A DNA stretch of 39,136 bases from T1Sed10-7 sp040904745. Lineage in GTDB: Bacteria > Actinomycetota > Nitriliruptoria > Nitriliruptorales > Nitriliruptoraceae. The position numbers were made by a program, and so were the translations under genes. Positions 25,470 through 33,715 of this stretch are shown here, one piece after another (positions within the stretch are counted from its first letter, which is position 1; each line of letters starts with the position of its first letter). A model generated the notes under the pieces. It searched no databases. It had not been told where the DNA came from and saw only the letters and a program-made list of their open reading frames with translations. The stretch is from NCBI GenBank assembly GCA_040904745.1, contig JBBDSW010000080.1, positions 1 to 39,136 of the forward strand, given 5' to 3'.

Positions 25470-26017
25470 GTCGTGCTCCGCTGCGGTCCGTTGGACACGT
25501 GGACGCAGAGCCTCGCAGGTCCGGCTCATGGCTGCAAAGCGGGCCGCGCACCTTCGGACCCGGCTACAGAGTGGGATGCGAGCGGCCGCCTCCCGACGGG
25601 TGTGCGGGCGACCGCGACGAGGGGCGCTACCTGGCGGTCGCGCCCCTCGATCCTGCTGGTGTTGCAGGTGCTGGATGGAACCACTGGCACCGTCACTGCT
25701 CGATGGAAGCGGTCCGGACGTCTCGGCATCTGCTGCCGGCGTCCGCGCCTCCAGCGGCGTGGCGTCGGGCGGGACGAGTCCCCGACCGATGCCGCGGGCG
25801 GTGTCTGGCTGGGATTCGCTGGATCGGTCCAGCGCCGGCCTCAGCGGCCAGGCACCTCCAGGGTCCCGTACGGACAGTTACTACTCAATGGACCACCTCC
25901 TTCCTCTGGTGGGCAGCAGGGAAGCACAGCCGGACCGCGGATGCGAGCGTCGCCGGGGACCGAGGCGATGGTTGGCCCCTGGGGGGCGGTGCGGCTACGT
26001 TCGCCGCCGCTCGATGC
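25470..26017. other. 548-base region without a recognised gene
   Basis: Open frames here are chance frames of GC-rich DNA, and some run straight through the tRNA. The region holds two hairpins: GGGGCGC/GCGCCCC around 25621-25646, and CGCTGGA-TCGG-TCCAGCG at 25817-25834. It also has a near-perfect minus-strand Shine-Dalgarno, AAGGAGG at 25896-25902. That is followed 7 bases later by TTG and a 15-codon frame (25841-25888, MSSNCPYGTLEVPGR). The strand facing the Na/Pi gene would be a 5' leader of up to 400 bases. I recognise no RNA family: RNase P, tmRNA and SRP RNA signatures are absent. Confidence 0.5.
25972..26001 (+). promoter_or_regulatory. promoter of tRNA-Val
   Basis: TTGGCC (25972-25977) and TACGTT (25996-26001) are separated by 18 bases, and the second ends 16 bases before the mature tRNA. 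This is the clearest two-box promoter in the window. Confidence 0.5.
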
Positions 26018-26089
26018 GGGCACGTAGCTCAGTGGGAGAGCGCTGCCTTCACACGGCAGAGGTCAGAGGTTCGATACCTCTCGTGCCCA
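26018..26089 (+). tRNA. tRNA-Val (anticodon CAC)
   Basis: The cloverleaf is complete. The acceptor stem is GGGCACG/CGTGCCC, the D arm contains AGCTCAGTGGGAGAGC, the anticodon stem is CTGCC/GGCAG with loop TTCACAC, and the T arm is AGAGG-TTCGATA-CCTCT. The anticodon CAC at 26050-26052 reads GUG valine codons, which are very frequent in this genome. The discriminator base is A, and CCA is not encoded. Confidence 0.95.
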
Positions 26090-26110
26090 CCCCGCATCGC
26101 CGCAGGCACG

Positions 26111-26146
26111 CCCCCGCCTGACCAGTACCCATACTGGCGGCGGGGG
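26111..26146 (+). terminator. probable terminator of tRNA-Val
   Basis: CCCCCGCC pairs with GGCGGGGG, and inside it CCAGTA pairs with TACTGG around a 4-base loop, with a 3-base bulge on one side. The hairpin lies 21 bases after the tRNA and is followed by TCGTTCAT, a weak T-containing tail. Confidence 0.5.
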
Positions 26147-26228
26147 TCGTTCATGGCCCTGGTTCCGCCGCGCGCCCCCGGCCGTCTTCGGGGTCCCGCC
26201 GGGATGGGCCTGCGTATCCCGGCGGCAC

Positions 26229-26273
26229 TCGCTGGAAGGAACCGACGTCGTGGACGTCGGTTCCTTCCAGCGA
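26229..26273. repeat. perfect 21-bp inverted repeat with a 3-base loop
   Basis: The arms 26229-26249 and 26253-26273 are exact reverse complements around GTG. Each arm contains CGCTGGAAGGAACCGACGTC or its complement. There is no T tract, and neighbouring genes on both sides are co-directional, so it is not an obvious terminator. Confidence 0.9.
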
Positions 26274-26482
26274 AGCGTGGGCATCGCGCCGTGGGTAGGC
26301 CGGGGGTGGGACCGCCGGACCGTCTGCGTGGCGCGATGGCGAGGTGATCGTGCCTCGCGCTCCGGTCCCTGCTCGTGGTCATGATGTATCCCGCAAAGTG
26401 CATGTTGTTATGGTCGCGGAAGGTGGCCCGGCACACGCCGTCGCGGCCGAGGACGCAGCGGAGACCGAAGGAGGGGGTCGAG

Positions 26483-29164
26483 ATGACCGAGCAGTGGGTG
26501 GTTCCTTTCGCCAAGGGTTCACGGGACATGCTGAGCCTCCTCGGTGGGAAGGGGACCGGGCTCGCCGAGATGACCCAGGCCGGTCTGCCGGTCCCACCCG
26601 GCTTCGTGATCACCACCGCCGCGTGCGGGGTGTACTACGACGCCGGCAAGCTCTTCCCGGAGGGGATGTGGACCGAGAGCCGGGAGGCGCTGCGGTCGGT
26701 CGAGCAGGAGACGGGGAAGGGCTTCGGCGACCCCGAAGACCCGCTCCTGGTGTCGGTGCGCTCCGGCGCGCCGGTGTCGATGCCGGGGATGATGGACACC
26801 GTCCTGAACCTCGGCCTCAATCCCCAGACCGTCGAAGGGATGGCCAAGCTCACGGGTGACGAGCACTTCGCCTGGGACGCCTACCGGCGCTTCACGCACA
26901 TGTTCGCCGAGATCGTGCTGGGGGTACCGACCGAGCGCCTGGATGCGGTCGGTGCCGCGGCGGTCGCGCGCGCTGGCGCGCAGACCGAGAGCGACCTCGA
27001 TGTCGAGGGGCTCAGGGCCCTCGTCGAACACCTGCAGGCGGTGGTGCTCGGCCACGCCCGTCGCGAGGTCCCCGAGGACCCCGAGGAACAGCTGCGGCTG
27101 GCGATCGCGGCCGTGTTCGACTCCTGGATGAACCGGCGTGCGGTCGACTACCGGCGCATCGCAGGGATCAGCGCGGACATCGGCACCGCGGTCGCGGTCC
27201 AGGCCATGGTGTTCGGCAACACCGGGGACGAGTCCGGAACCGGCGTCGCGTTCACCCGCAACCCCACGACCGGGGAGCCGGAGCTGTACGGCGAGTTCCT
27301 GCGCAACGCCCAGGGCGAGGACGTCGTGGCCGGGATCCGCACCCCGCTGCCCATCGCGCAGATGGCCGAGGTGTTGCCGGAGGCCGACCGCCAGCTTCGC
27401 GAGATCGCCCGACGTCTCGAGGGCCACTACCGCGACATGCAGGACATCGAGTTCACCGTCGAACGCGGGAAGCTGTGGATGCTGCAGACCCGCTCCGGGA
27501 AGCGCACGGGTCGCGCCGCGATCCGCATCGCGGTCGACCAGGCGGGCGAGGGTGTCCTGACGCGTGAGGAAGCGGTCGGCAGGGTCACCCCGGACCAGCT
27601 CGAACAGGTGCTACATCCGCTCATCGATCCGGATGCGGTGACCAGCGTGCTCGCGACGGGTCTGCCGGCCTCACCGGGGGCTGCCTCCGGCAGGGTCGTG
27701 TTCGATGCCGATGTCGCTGAGGAGATGGCAGAGTCGGGTGAGCCCGTCATCCTCGTGCGCCACGAGACGAGCCCGGACGACTTCCACGGGATGGTCGCTG
27801 CGAAGGCCACCGTCACCACCCGTGGTGGCGTGACCTCACACGCGGCCGTCGTTGCGCGCGGCATGGGCAAGTGCTGCGTGGTCGGGTGTGAAAGGCTCGA
27901 GATCGACTACGGCGCCGAGCTGTTCCGGGCCGATGGACAGGAGGTCTCCCGAGGTGACTGGATCACCGTTGACGGGACCACAGGGCAGGTGTTGGCGGGT
28001 CAGGTCGACACGATCGAGCCGCAGCTCGACGACTACTTCGAGACCCTGATGGGTTGGGCGGACGGGTTCCGGCGGCTGCTCGTGCGTGCGAACGCCGACA
28101 CCCCGACCGACGCCCAGGAGGCGCGCAGGAAGGGCGCCGAGGGCATCGGCCTGTGTCGCACGGAGCACATGTTCTTCGAAGGCGAGCGGATCGACGCCAT
28201 GCGCGACATGATCATGGCGCCCAACACCATCGTGCGGACCGAGGCGCTCAACCGTCTCGAACCGCTCCAGACCGACGACTTCGAGCGGATCTTCGAGGCG
28301 ATGGACGGCTTCCCGGTGACGGTTCGCCTGCTCGACCCACCGCTTCACGAGTTCCTGCCGCCGCGCGAGGAGACCCTGCGCGAGCTGACCGACCTCAAGC
28401 TCGCACTGCGGGATGCACACGCGCTCGCGGAGATCGACCGGTTGCTCGAGCGGATCCACAAGCTGGACACGATCCTCGGCGAGATCGCCCGGCTCGCCGA
28501 GAGCAACCCGATGCTCGGACATCGAGGGTGCCGGCTCGGCATCCTCTACCCGGAGATCACCGAGATGCAGGCCCGTGCGATCTTCACGGCCGCCGTCCGA
28601 TGCCAACAGCGGGGGGTCGACATCCAGCCGGAGGTGATGATCCCGTTGGTCGGGTTCGCGACGGAGCTCGAGGCACAGGATGCCATCGTGCGACGCGTGG
28701 CCGAAGAGGTGTTCGACGACCACGGGGTCCGGGTCGCCTACCTCGTCGGGACCATGGTGGAACTCCCGCGTGCGGCGCTCCAGGCCGAGGCGCTGGCGGA
28801 GACCGCCGAGTTCTTCTCCTTCGGGACGAACGACCTGACCCAGACCACCCTCGGTCTCAGCCGTGATGACTCCGGACGCTTCCTGCCGGGCTACGTCCAG
28901 CGAGGCATCCTCGAGGGCGATCCCTTCCAGTCGATCGACCGTGGCGGAGTCGGCCAACTCGTCGAGATCGGGACCGAGCGCGGACGTGTCGGTCGACCCG
29001 ATCTCAAGGTCGGGATCTGCGGGGAGCATGGGGGTGATCCGGCCTCCATCGCGTTCTTCGACGCGCTGGCCCTCGACTACGTGAGTTGTTCCACGTATCG
29101 GGTACCCGTCGCACGGCTCGCGGCCGCGCAGTCGGCGCTGGGCGCGCACCACGACACCGTCTGA
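26483..29164 (+). CDS. ppdK: pyruvate, phosphate dikinase
   Basis: The 893-residue enzyme interconverts pyruvate + ATP + Pi with PEP + AMP + PPi. It has the N-terminal ATP-grasp region (LLGGKGTGLAEM, SGAPVSMPGMMDTVLN), the swivelling phosphohistidine domain with His453 in GGVTSHAAVVARGMG, and the C-terminal PEP/pyruvate barrel with GIGLCRTEHMFF, GTNDLTQTTLGLSRDD and Cys846 in GICGEHGGDP. Length and all motifs are standard. ATG at 26483 follows GAAGGAGGGGG. It is monocistronic, downstream of tRNA-Val. With PEP carboxylase in the same window it points to active exchange between pyruvate, PEP and oxaloacetate. An intact phosphohistidine and cysteine suggest full activity. Confidence 0.95.
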   Translation: MTEQWVVPFAKGSRDMLSLLGGKGTGLAEMTQAGLPVPPGFVITTAACGVYYDAGKLFPEGMWTESREALRSVEQETGKGFGDPEDPLLVSVRSGAPVSMPGMMDTVLNLGLNPQTVEGMAKLTGDEHFAWDAYRRFTHMFAEIVLGVPTERLDAVGAAAVARAGAQTESDLDVEGLRALVEHLQAVVLGHARREVPEDPEEQLRLAIAAVFDSWMNRRAVDYRRIAGISADIGTAVAVQAMVFGNTGDESGTGVAFTRNPTTGEPELYGEFLRNAQGEDVVAGIRTPLPIAQMAEVLPEADRQLREIARRLEGHYRDMQDIEFTVERGKLWMLQTRSGKRTGRAAIRIAVDQAGEGVLTREEAVGRVTPDQLEQVLHPLIDPDAVTSVLATGLPASPGAASGRVVFDADVAEEMAESGEPVILVRHETSPDDFHGMVAAKATVTTRGGVTSHAAVVARGMGKCCVVGCERLEIDYGAELFRADGQEVSRGDWITVDGTTGQVLAGQVDTIEPQLDDYFETLMGWADGFRRLLVRANADTPTDAQEARRKGAEGIGLCRTEHMFFEGERIDAMRDMIMAPNTIVRTEALNRLEPLQTDDFERIFEAMDGFPVTVRLLDPPLHEFLPPREETLRELTDLKLALRDAHALAEIDRLLERIHKLDTILGEIARLAESNPMLGHRGCRLGILYPEITEMQARAIFTAAVRCQQRGVDIQPEVMIPLVGFATELEAQDAIVRRVAEEVFDDHGVRVAYLVGTMVELPRAALQAEALAETAEFFSFGTNDLTQTTLGLSRDDSGRFLPGYVQRGILEGDPFQSIDRGGVGQLVEIGTERGRVGRPDLKVGICGEHGGDPASIAFFDALALDYVSCSTYRVPVARLAAAQSALGAHHDTV

Positions 29165-29204
29165 CGGCCGTCCGGCGGACGACCGGTGGCGGGCCATCGG
29201 GGAC

Positions 29205-29210
29205 TACCCT
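29205..29210 (+). promoter_or_regulatory. candidate -10 box of thrS
   Basis: TACCCT lies 51 bases before the GTG of thrS. No T-box leader is present in the short upstream region. Confidence 0.35.
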
Positions 29211-29261
29211 CGCGGCGTCGTAGACGACGCACCGCCGCCGACGCGGCCCGAGGAGCCAGTT

Positions 29262-31283
29262 GTGAGCGAGCCCATCACCGTCCACCACGCCGAGGAGAGC
29301 GTCCAGCTCGAGGCGGGGGCGACCGCGCTGGAGGCGCTCAAGGCGCTCGAGGCGATCCGGGGGGCGATCGTGGCCGCCGAGGTGACCACCCCGGACGGGC
29401 AGACGCGCGAGTGGGACCTCGACCGGCCCGTGCCGGACGGCGCGAGCGTGACCGGCATCAACGCCGACACCGACCAGGGGCGTGCGATCCTGCGCCATTC
29501 GACCGCGCACCTGATGGCGCAGGCCGTCACCGATCTCTTCCCCGAGGCCGAGTGGGCCATCGGCCCGCCGATCGAGGACGGCTTCTACTACGACTTCGAC
29601 GTGGCCCGGCCGTTCACCCCGAACGACCTGGAAGCGATCGAGCAGCGGATGGCGGTGCTCGCCAAGGAGCGGCAGCGCTACGTCCGCGAGGAGATCGCTC
29701 GCGACGACGCCTTGGAGGAGTTCGCGGACCAGCCGTACAAGCGTGAGATCATCGAACTGGTGGGAGACGGCACGATCCTGAGCGCGGTCGACGCCGCCGA
29801 CGATGCGACGGGCGATGAGGGGGAGCCGACCTTCACCGTCTACCGCAACGTTCGCCCCGACGGTGAGGTGACGTGGTCGGACCTGTGCCGAGGCCCGCAC
29901 GTGCCTTCGACCGAGCGCATCCCGGCGTTCAAGCTCCTGCGTAGCGCCGGCGCGTACTGGCGTGGTCGCGAGGATCAGCCGATGCTCCAGCGGATCTACG
30001 GCACCGCCTGGGAGTCGAAGAAGGCGCTCACGGCGCACCTCGAGCTCCTGGAGGAGGCGAAGCGCCGCGATCACCGCAAGCTCGGGAGGGAGCTCGAACT
30101 CGTCCACCACCCCGACGAGCTCGGTCCGGGGTTGTCGATCTTCCTCCCCAAGGGTGCGCTGGTGCGCAAGGAGATGGAGGACTGGATCCGGGACGAGACC
30201 CTGAAGCGCGGCTACCAGCCGGTCTACACCCCGCACATCGCCAAGGAGGATCTGTGGCGGATCTCCGGGCACCTCGAGAACTACAGCGAGCTGATGTATC
30301 CGGGGATGGAGCTCGACGCCGGAACCACCTACCGGCTCAAGCCGATGAACTGCCCCTTCCACATCCTCGCCTTCACCTCCCGGACCCGCTCCTACCGCGA
30401 ACTGCCGCTCCGGATCTCCGAGCTCGGCACCGTCTACCGCTACGAACGCTCCGGGGTGGTCAACGGCATGCTCCGTGCGCGCGGGTTCACCCAGGACGAC
30501 AGCCACATCTTCTGCCGCGCCGACCAGGTCGTCGACGAGGTGGTGGCGTGCATCGGGTTCGCCCGAGATCTCTACACCGCCTTCGGCCTCGGTGAGCCTT
30601 CGCGGGTGGCCGTCTCCACCCGGCCCGACACCAAGTCGATCGGCACGGACGAACAGTGGGCGTACGCCGAACAGGCGCTCCAGGAGGCGGCGGCAGCATC
30701 CGGCTACGACTACGAGCTGGACGAAGGCGAGGGAGCGTTCTACGGACCGAAGATCGACATCCACGCCCGCGACGCCATCGGGCGCGAGTGGCAGCTCACG
30801 ACGATCCAGGTCGATTTCAACCTGCCCGAGCGGTTCGGGATGTCCTACGTCGGTGAGGATGGCGAGAAACACCGTCCGTTCATGGTCCACCGGGCCCTGT
30901 TCGGTTCGATCGAGCGGTTCTTCGCCGTCATGGTGGAGAGCTTCAACGGCGCGTTCCCGACCTGGCTCGCCCCCGAGCAGGTCCGTGTGTTGCCGGTCGC
31001 CCCGGACTTCGACGACTACGCCACCGAGGTGGCGGAAGCCCTGCGCGCCCATCAGGTCCGGGTCCACGTCGATGCGTCCGACGGCACGCTCGGCAACAAG
31101 ATCAGGGAGGCCCAGACCTCCAAGATCCCCTACGCCCTGATCGTCGGTGGGAGCGAAGCGGACTCGCACACGGTTGCGATCCGTCCCTACCGCGGGGAGC
31201 AGCGCAAGGCCGTCGAGCTGGATCGCTTCGTCACCGAGGTGGTGGAGGAGATCACCGAGCGTCGCGCGGACGTGCCGACGTGA
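29262..31283 (+). CDS. thrS: threonyl-tRNA synthetase
   Basis: The 673-residue class II enzyme charges tRNA-Thr. Domains in order are TGS (about 1-62), the editing/SAD domain with HSTAHLMAQAV (from about 77), the catalytic core (about 280-560) and an anticodon-binding domain (about 565-665). Core motifs are MNCPFHILAF with the zinc cysteine, ELGTVYRYERSGVVNGMLRA, FTQDDSHIFC and HRALFGSIERFF. The length is close to actinobacterial homologues. GTG at 29262 follows AGGAGC. Its stop overlaps the start of the HIT gene by 4 bases, so thrS heads an operon, as in many actinobacteria. Confidence 0.97.
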   Translation: MSEPITVHHAEESVQLEAGATALEALKALEAIRGAIVAAEVTTPDGQTREWDLDRPVPDGASVTGINADTDQGRAILRHSTAHLMAQAVTDLFPEAEWAIGPPIEDGFYYDFDVARPFTPNDLEAIEQRMAVLAKERQRYVREEIARDDALEEFADQPYKREIIELVGDGTILSAVDAADDATGDEGEPTFTVYRNVRPDGEVTWSDLCRGPHVPSTERIPAFKLLRSAGAYWRGREDQPMLQRIYGTAWESKKALTAHLELLEEAKRRDHRKLGRELELVHHPDELGPGLSIFLPKGALVRKEMEDWIRDETLKRGYQPVYTPHIAKEDLWRISGHLENYSELMYPGMELDAGTTYRLKPMNCPFHILAFTSRTRSYRELPLRISELGTVYRYERSGVVNGMLRARGFTQDDSHIFCRADQVVDEVVACIGFARDLYTAFGLGEPSRVAVSTRPDTKSIGTDEQWAYAEQALQEAAAASGYDYELDEGEGAFYGPKIDIHARDAIGREWQLTTIQVDFNLPERFGMSYVGEDGEKHRPFMVHRALFGSIERFFAVMVESFNGAFPTWLAPEQVRVLPVAPDFDDYATEVAEALRAHQVRVHVDASDGTLGNKIREAQTSKIPYALIVGGSEADSHTVAIRPYRGEQRKAVELDRFVTEVVEEITERRADVPT

Positions 31284-31837
31284 GCGACGAGCAGTTGGGT
31301 AGACGAGGTCGCGACGCACGCAGCGACCAGGTCGGCGTCGGTATCGAAGGGCTCCAGCGGTTGTGGGCCCCCTGGCGGTTCGGCTACATCGCGGGTGCCG
31401 ATCCGATCGAGGGATGCCCGTTCTGCGTGCTCCCGGGCCGGGGGCCCGAGCGCGATCGCGCATCGTTGATCCTCCACCGGGGCGAGCACGCGTTCGTGAT
31501 CTTCAACGCCTACCCCTACAACCCCGGCCATCTCATGGTCGTCCCCTACGCCCACGAGGCCGAACTGGAGACGCTCGATCCGGCGGCGGTCCTCGAGGTG
31601 TTCTCCCTGGGACGGGATGCGGTGCGGGTGCTCAAGGAGCGACTCGGGGCGCAGGGCATCAACCTCGGGATGAACCTCGGATCGGTCGCCGGTGCGGGCA
31701 TCACCGACCACCTGCATCTCCACGTCGTGCCCCGCTGGGGTGGCGACACCAACTTCATGTCCGTCGTCGGCTCGGCCAGGGTGCTGCCGAAGGCGCTGGA
31801 GGAGCTCTACGACGAACTGGTGCCGGGGTTCGGCTGA
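31280..31837 (+). CDS. HIT-family hydrolase/Ap4A phosphorylase-like protein
   Basis: The 185-residue protein has the histidine-triad motif DHLHLHVVPRW, preceded by GMNLGSVAGAGI, and a CPFC motif near residue 47 that in relatives binds zinc. LWAPWRFGYIAG near residue 30 is typical of the actinobacterial group that includes Rv2613c, a diadenosine tetraphosphate phosphorylase encoded next to thrS in M. tuberculosis. It probably breaks down Ap4A, a by-product of aminoacyl-tRNA synthetases, which fits its place behind thrS. The GTG start lies in the thrS stop (GTGA), and no separate ribosome site is needed. Confidence 0.92.
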   Translation: MSDEQLGRRGRDARSDQVGVGIEGLQRLWAPWRFGYIAGADPIEGCPFCVLPGRGPERDRASLILHRGEHAFVIFNAYPYNPGHLMVVPYAHEAELETLDPAAVLEVFSLGRDAVRVLKERLGAQGINLGMNLGSVAGAGITDHLHLHVVPRWGGDTNFMSVVGSARVLPKALEELYDELVPGFG

Positions 31838-31886
31838 GATGCCGCGGTCGTCACGTGGCTCCTTCGGCACGGCCGGTCACGGTGAG

Positions 31887-31892
31887 TAGAGT
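31887..31892 (+). promoter_or_regulatory. candidate -10 box of the PIM lipid operon
   Basis: TAGAGT lies 27 bases before the GTG at 31920, in the 82-base gap after the HIT gene. Confidence 0.3.
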
Positions 31893-31919
31893 TGACGCAG
31901 CCCCTGACCGTAGGAACCC

Positions 31920-32702
31920 GTGGCACTTCGTTCCCGTTTCCCTGAGCTCGTCGAGTCCGTGACCGCCCCCCTCGGGCGCGGCCTGGGCCGGACGGGCGTG
32001 ACCCCGAACGTCCTCACCACGCTCGGCCTGGTGTTCACCGGGGTGGCGGCCACACTGGTCGCGCTGGAGTCGTTCCGTGCCGCCGGGCTGGTGTTGCTGC
32101 TCGGCGGAGCGATGGATGCCCTCGACGGCGCCGTGGCCCGGGCGACCGGTCGGTCGACGCCCTTCGGTGGGTTCTACGACTCGGTCAGCGACCGGATCTC
32201 CGACGCACTGATCTTCGGTGGCATCGTCTGGGCGGTCCGCGACGAGCCACGGCTGTTGCTGCTGGCGCTGGTGGGACTCGTCGCGGCGAGCATCACCAGC
32301 TACGTGCGTGCCCGGGCGGAGGCGATCGACCTCGAGTGCTCCGTTGGCATCCTCGAACGGGCGGAACGCGCGATGGCCCTCATCCTCGCGCTGCTGCTCC
32401 ACCCGTGGCTGTTCGAACCCGTGCTGTGGTTCCTGGCCATCGGGGGGACCACCACGGTGATCCAGCGGATCCACCACGTGTGGTGCCAGATCGACCGTGA
32501 CGTTCCCGAGGAACTGTTGGCGCTCGCCCTCCACGACGGTGCCTGGAGCCGTGCGTTCAAGGCCGCGGCGCGACGGTTCTACGGTGACCGCAACTTCGAC
32601 GACGCCATCAACGGGCGCCAGTTCGACGACGGGCACCCAGAGCGCCAGACGAGCGGGGGGACGACCGGCCACGCCGACGAGGGGTCGGGGCACCGCCAGT
32701 GA
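31920..32702 (+). CDS. pgsA: CDP-alcohol phosphatidyltransferase, probably phosphatidylinositol phosphate synthase
   Basis: The 260-residue integral membrane enzyme has the CDP-alcohol transferase signature in DALDGAVARATGRSTPFGG followed by FYDSVSD, with the D-x2-DG-x2-AR-x8-G-x3-D-x3-D spacing intact, and about six membrane helices. In actinobacteria the copy next to the acyltransferase and PimA joins CDP-diacylglycerol to inositol-1-phosphate, the first step to phosphatidylinositol mannosides. That substrate is inferred from position, since the signature alone does not specify the alcohol. The C-terminal 60 residues are soluble and polar. GTG at 31920 follows AGGA; its stop overlaps the next start (GTGA). 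Confidence 0.9.
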   Translation: MALRSRFPELVESVTAPLGRGLGRTGVTPNVLTTLGLVFTGVAATLVALESFRAAGLVLLLGGAMDALDGAVARATGRSTPFGGFYDSVSDRISDALIFGGIVWAVRDEPRLLLLALVGLVAASITSYVRARAEAIDLECSVGILERAERAMALILALLLHPWLFEPVLWFLAIGGTTTVIQRIHHVWCQIDRDVPEELLALALHDGAWSRAFKAAARRFYGDRNFDDAINGRQFDDGHPERQTSGGTTGHADEGSGHRQ

Positions 32703-33715
32703 GTCGAGCACCCTCGCTCGGCGATCTCCCCCCGCCGGAGCAGATGACCCTGTCACGACGTCTGGCCTACTGGCGCTACCTGGCCGCCTGGGAGGCTGCC
32801 GCCCGCCTTCCCGATCGGCTCGCGGCCACCGTGCCGGGCAAGCTCGGCCCCCTGTGGTACCGGGCGGCCTCGCCGGCACAGCGTGCGCAGGTCCGTCGCA
32901 ACCTCGCCCGCGTGCGGCCCACCGCGAACGAGCGGGAGCTCACCGATCTGGTCCGTGCGGCCTACGTGTCGTACGCGCGCTACTGGCTGGACTCCTTCCG
33001 GCTGCACCGCATGGATGCGGGGAGGGTCGTCTCCGGGTCGGCAGGGCAAGGCAGCGAGTACCTCGACGTGGTGCGCGACGGGGGCCACGGCGGCATCGTC
33101 GCCACGGCGCACCTCGGATCCTGGGACGTCGGCGCCCTGTTCTCCGCACACCGGGGCTGGCGGATGGTCGTGGTGGCCGAGGTCGTCGAGCCCCGACCGC
33201 TGTTCGAGCGGTTCGTCCGCCTGCGGGAGGGCGCGGGTATCGGGGTCATCCCACTCGTGCGGGGCGGCGACGTCCTGGGAGAGCTCGAGCGGCAGGTGAC
33301 CGAGGAAGCGGCACTCGCCACGCTGCTCGCCGACCGCGATCTGACACGGCGAGGCCCGATCGTGTCGTTCTTCGGGGAGCCGTGCCGGATCCCGGCCGGC
33401 CCTGCCGTACTCGCGCGACGCACCGGCCTTCCGGTCCACATCGGTGCGTTCGTGACGGTCGGCGACGGCTTCCGGGCGGTGATCCGACCGCCCGTCGCCG
33501 TCGCCCACCTCGATGTCCTGGACGCCGCGCAGGTGGTCGCTGACGAGCTGGAGCAACTGATCGGCGCGTACCCGGAGCAGTGGCACGTCTTCGTCCGCAA
33601 CTGGCTCGCCGAGCGGGAACCGGACCACCCGGTCGTGGAGGCGTGGCGAGCCGGCCGGGACTGGCGCCCGCTCGCACGGGCGGACCGTGACGAAGGTCCG
33701 GGAGGCACCGGATGA
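32699..33715 (+). CDS. phosphatidylinositol mannoside acyltransferase (PatA-like, LpxL/HtrB family)
   Basis: The 338-residue protein belongs to the bacterial lipid A acyltransferase-like family. It has TAHLGSWDVGALF with the catalytic H-x4-D pattern, then VAEVVEPRPLFERFVRLRE, LLADRDLTRRGPIVSFFGEP and a proline-rich acceptor region (RIPAGPAVLARRTGLPVHIG). In mycobacteria the homologue (Rv2611c) adds an acyl chain to the mannose of PIM1/PIM2. It is a membrane-associated enzyme without a clear signal peptide. Four-base overlaps at both ends with pgsA and the pimA-like gene fix its place in one operon. Confidence 0.92.
   Translation: MSRAPSLGDLPPPEQMTLSRRLAYWRYLAAWEAAARLPDRLAATVPGKLGPLWYRAASPAQRAQVRRNLARVRPTANERELTDLVRAAYVSYARYWLDSFRLHRMDAGRVVSGSAGQGSEYLDVVRDGGHGGIVATAHLGSWDVGALFSAHRGWRMVVVAEVVEPRPLFERFVRLREGAGIGVIPLVRGGDVLGELERQVTEEAALATLLADRDLTRRGPIVSFFGEPCRIPAGPAVLARRTGLPVHIGAFVTVGDGFRAVIRPPVAVAHLDVLDAAQVVADELEQLIGAYPEQWHVFVRNWLAEREPDHPVVEAWRAGRDWRPLARADRDEGPGGTG

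Larger units (their letters stand above)
26090..26482. other. 393-base region between tRNA-Val and ppdK, hairpins only
   Basis: No gene is supported. The region holds the hairpins listed at 26111 and 26229. It also has a stretch with unusually low G+C (26381-26416) that includes TATGGT at 26409-26414, a possible -10 box for ppdK about 70 bases before its start. Confidence 0.5.

Noticed and set aside
25885..25910. Similarity to the 3' end of 16S rRNA (GGACCACCTCCTTCCT on the plus strand)
   Set aside because: Only the anti-Shine-Dalgarno core matches, and the conserved 16S sequence upstream is absent. A minus-strand ribosome site explains it better.
25430..26347. Plus-strand open frame of 305 codons spanning tRNA-Val
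   Set aside because: It runs through a complete tRNA and a perfect hairpin, has no ribosome site and is rich in Arg, Gly and Pro, as expected of chance frames.
29004..31463. Open frame of 819 codons on the minus strand opposite thrS
   Set aside because: It covers thrS in antisense. The translated sequence is a low-complexity mirror of the synthetase, with no motif.
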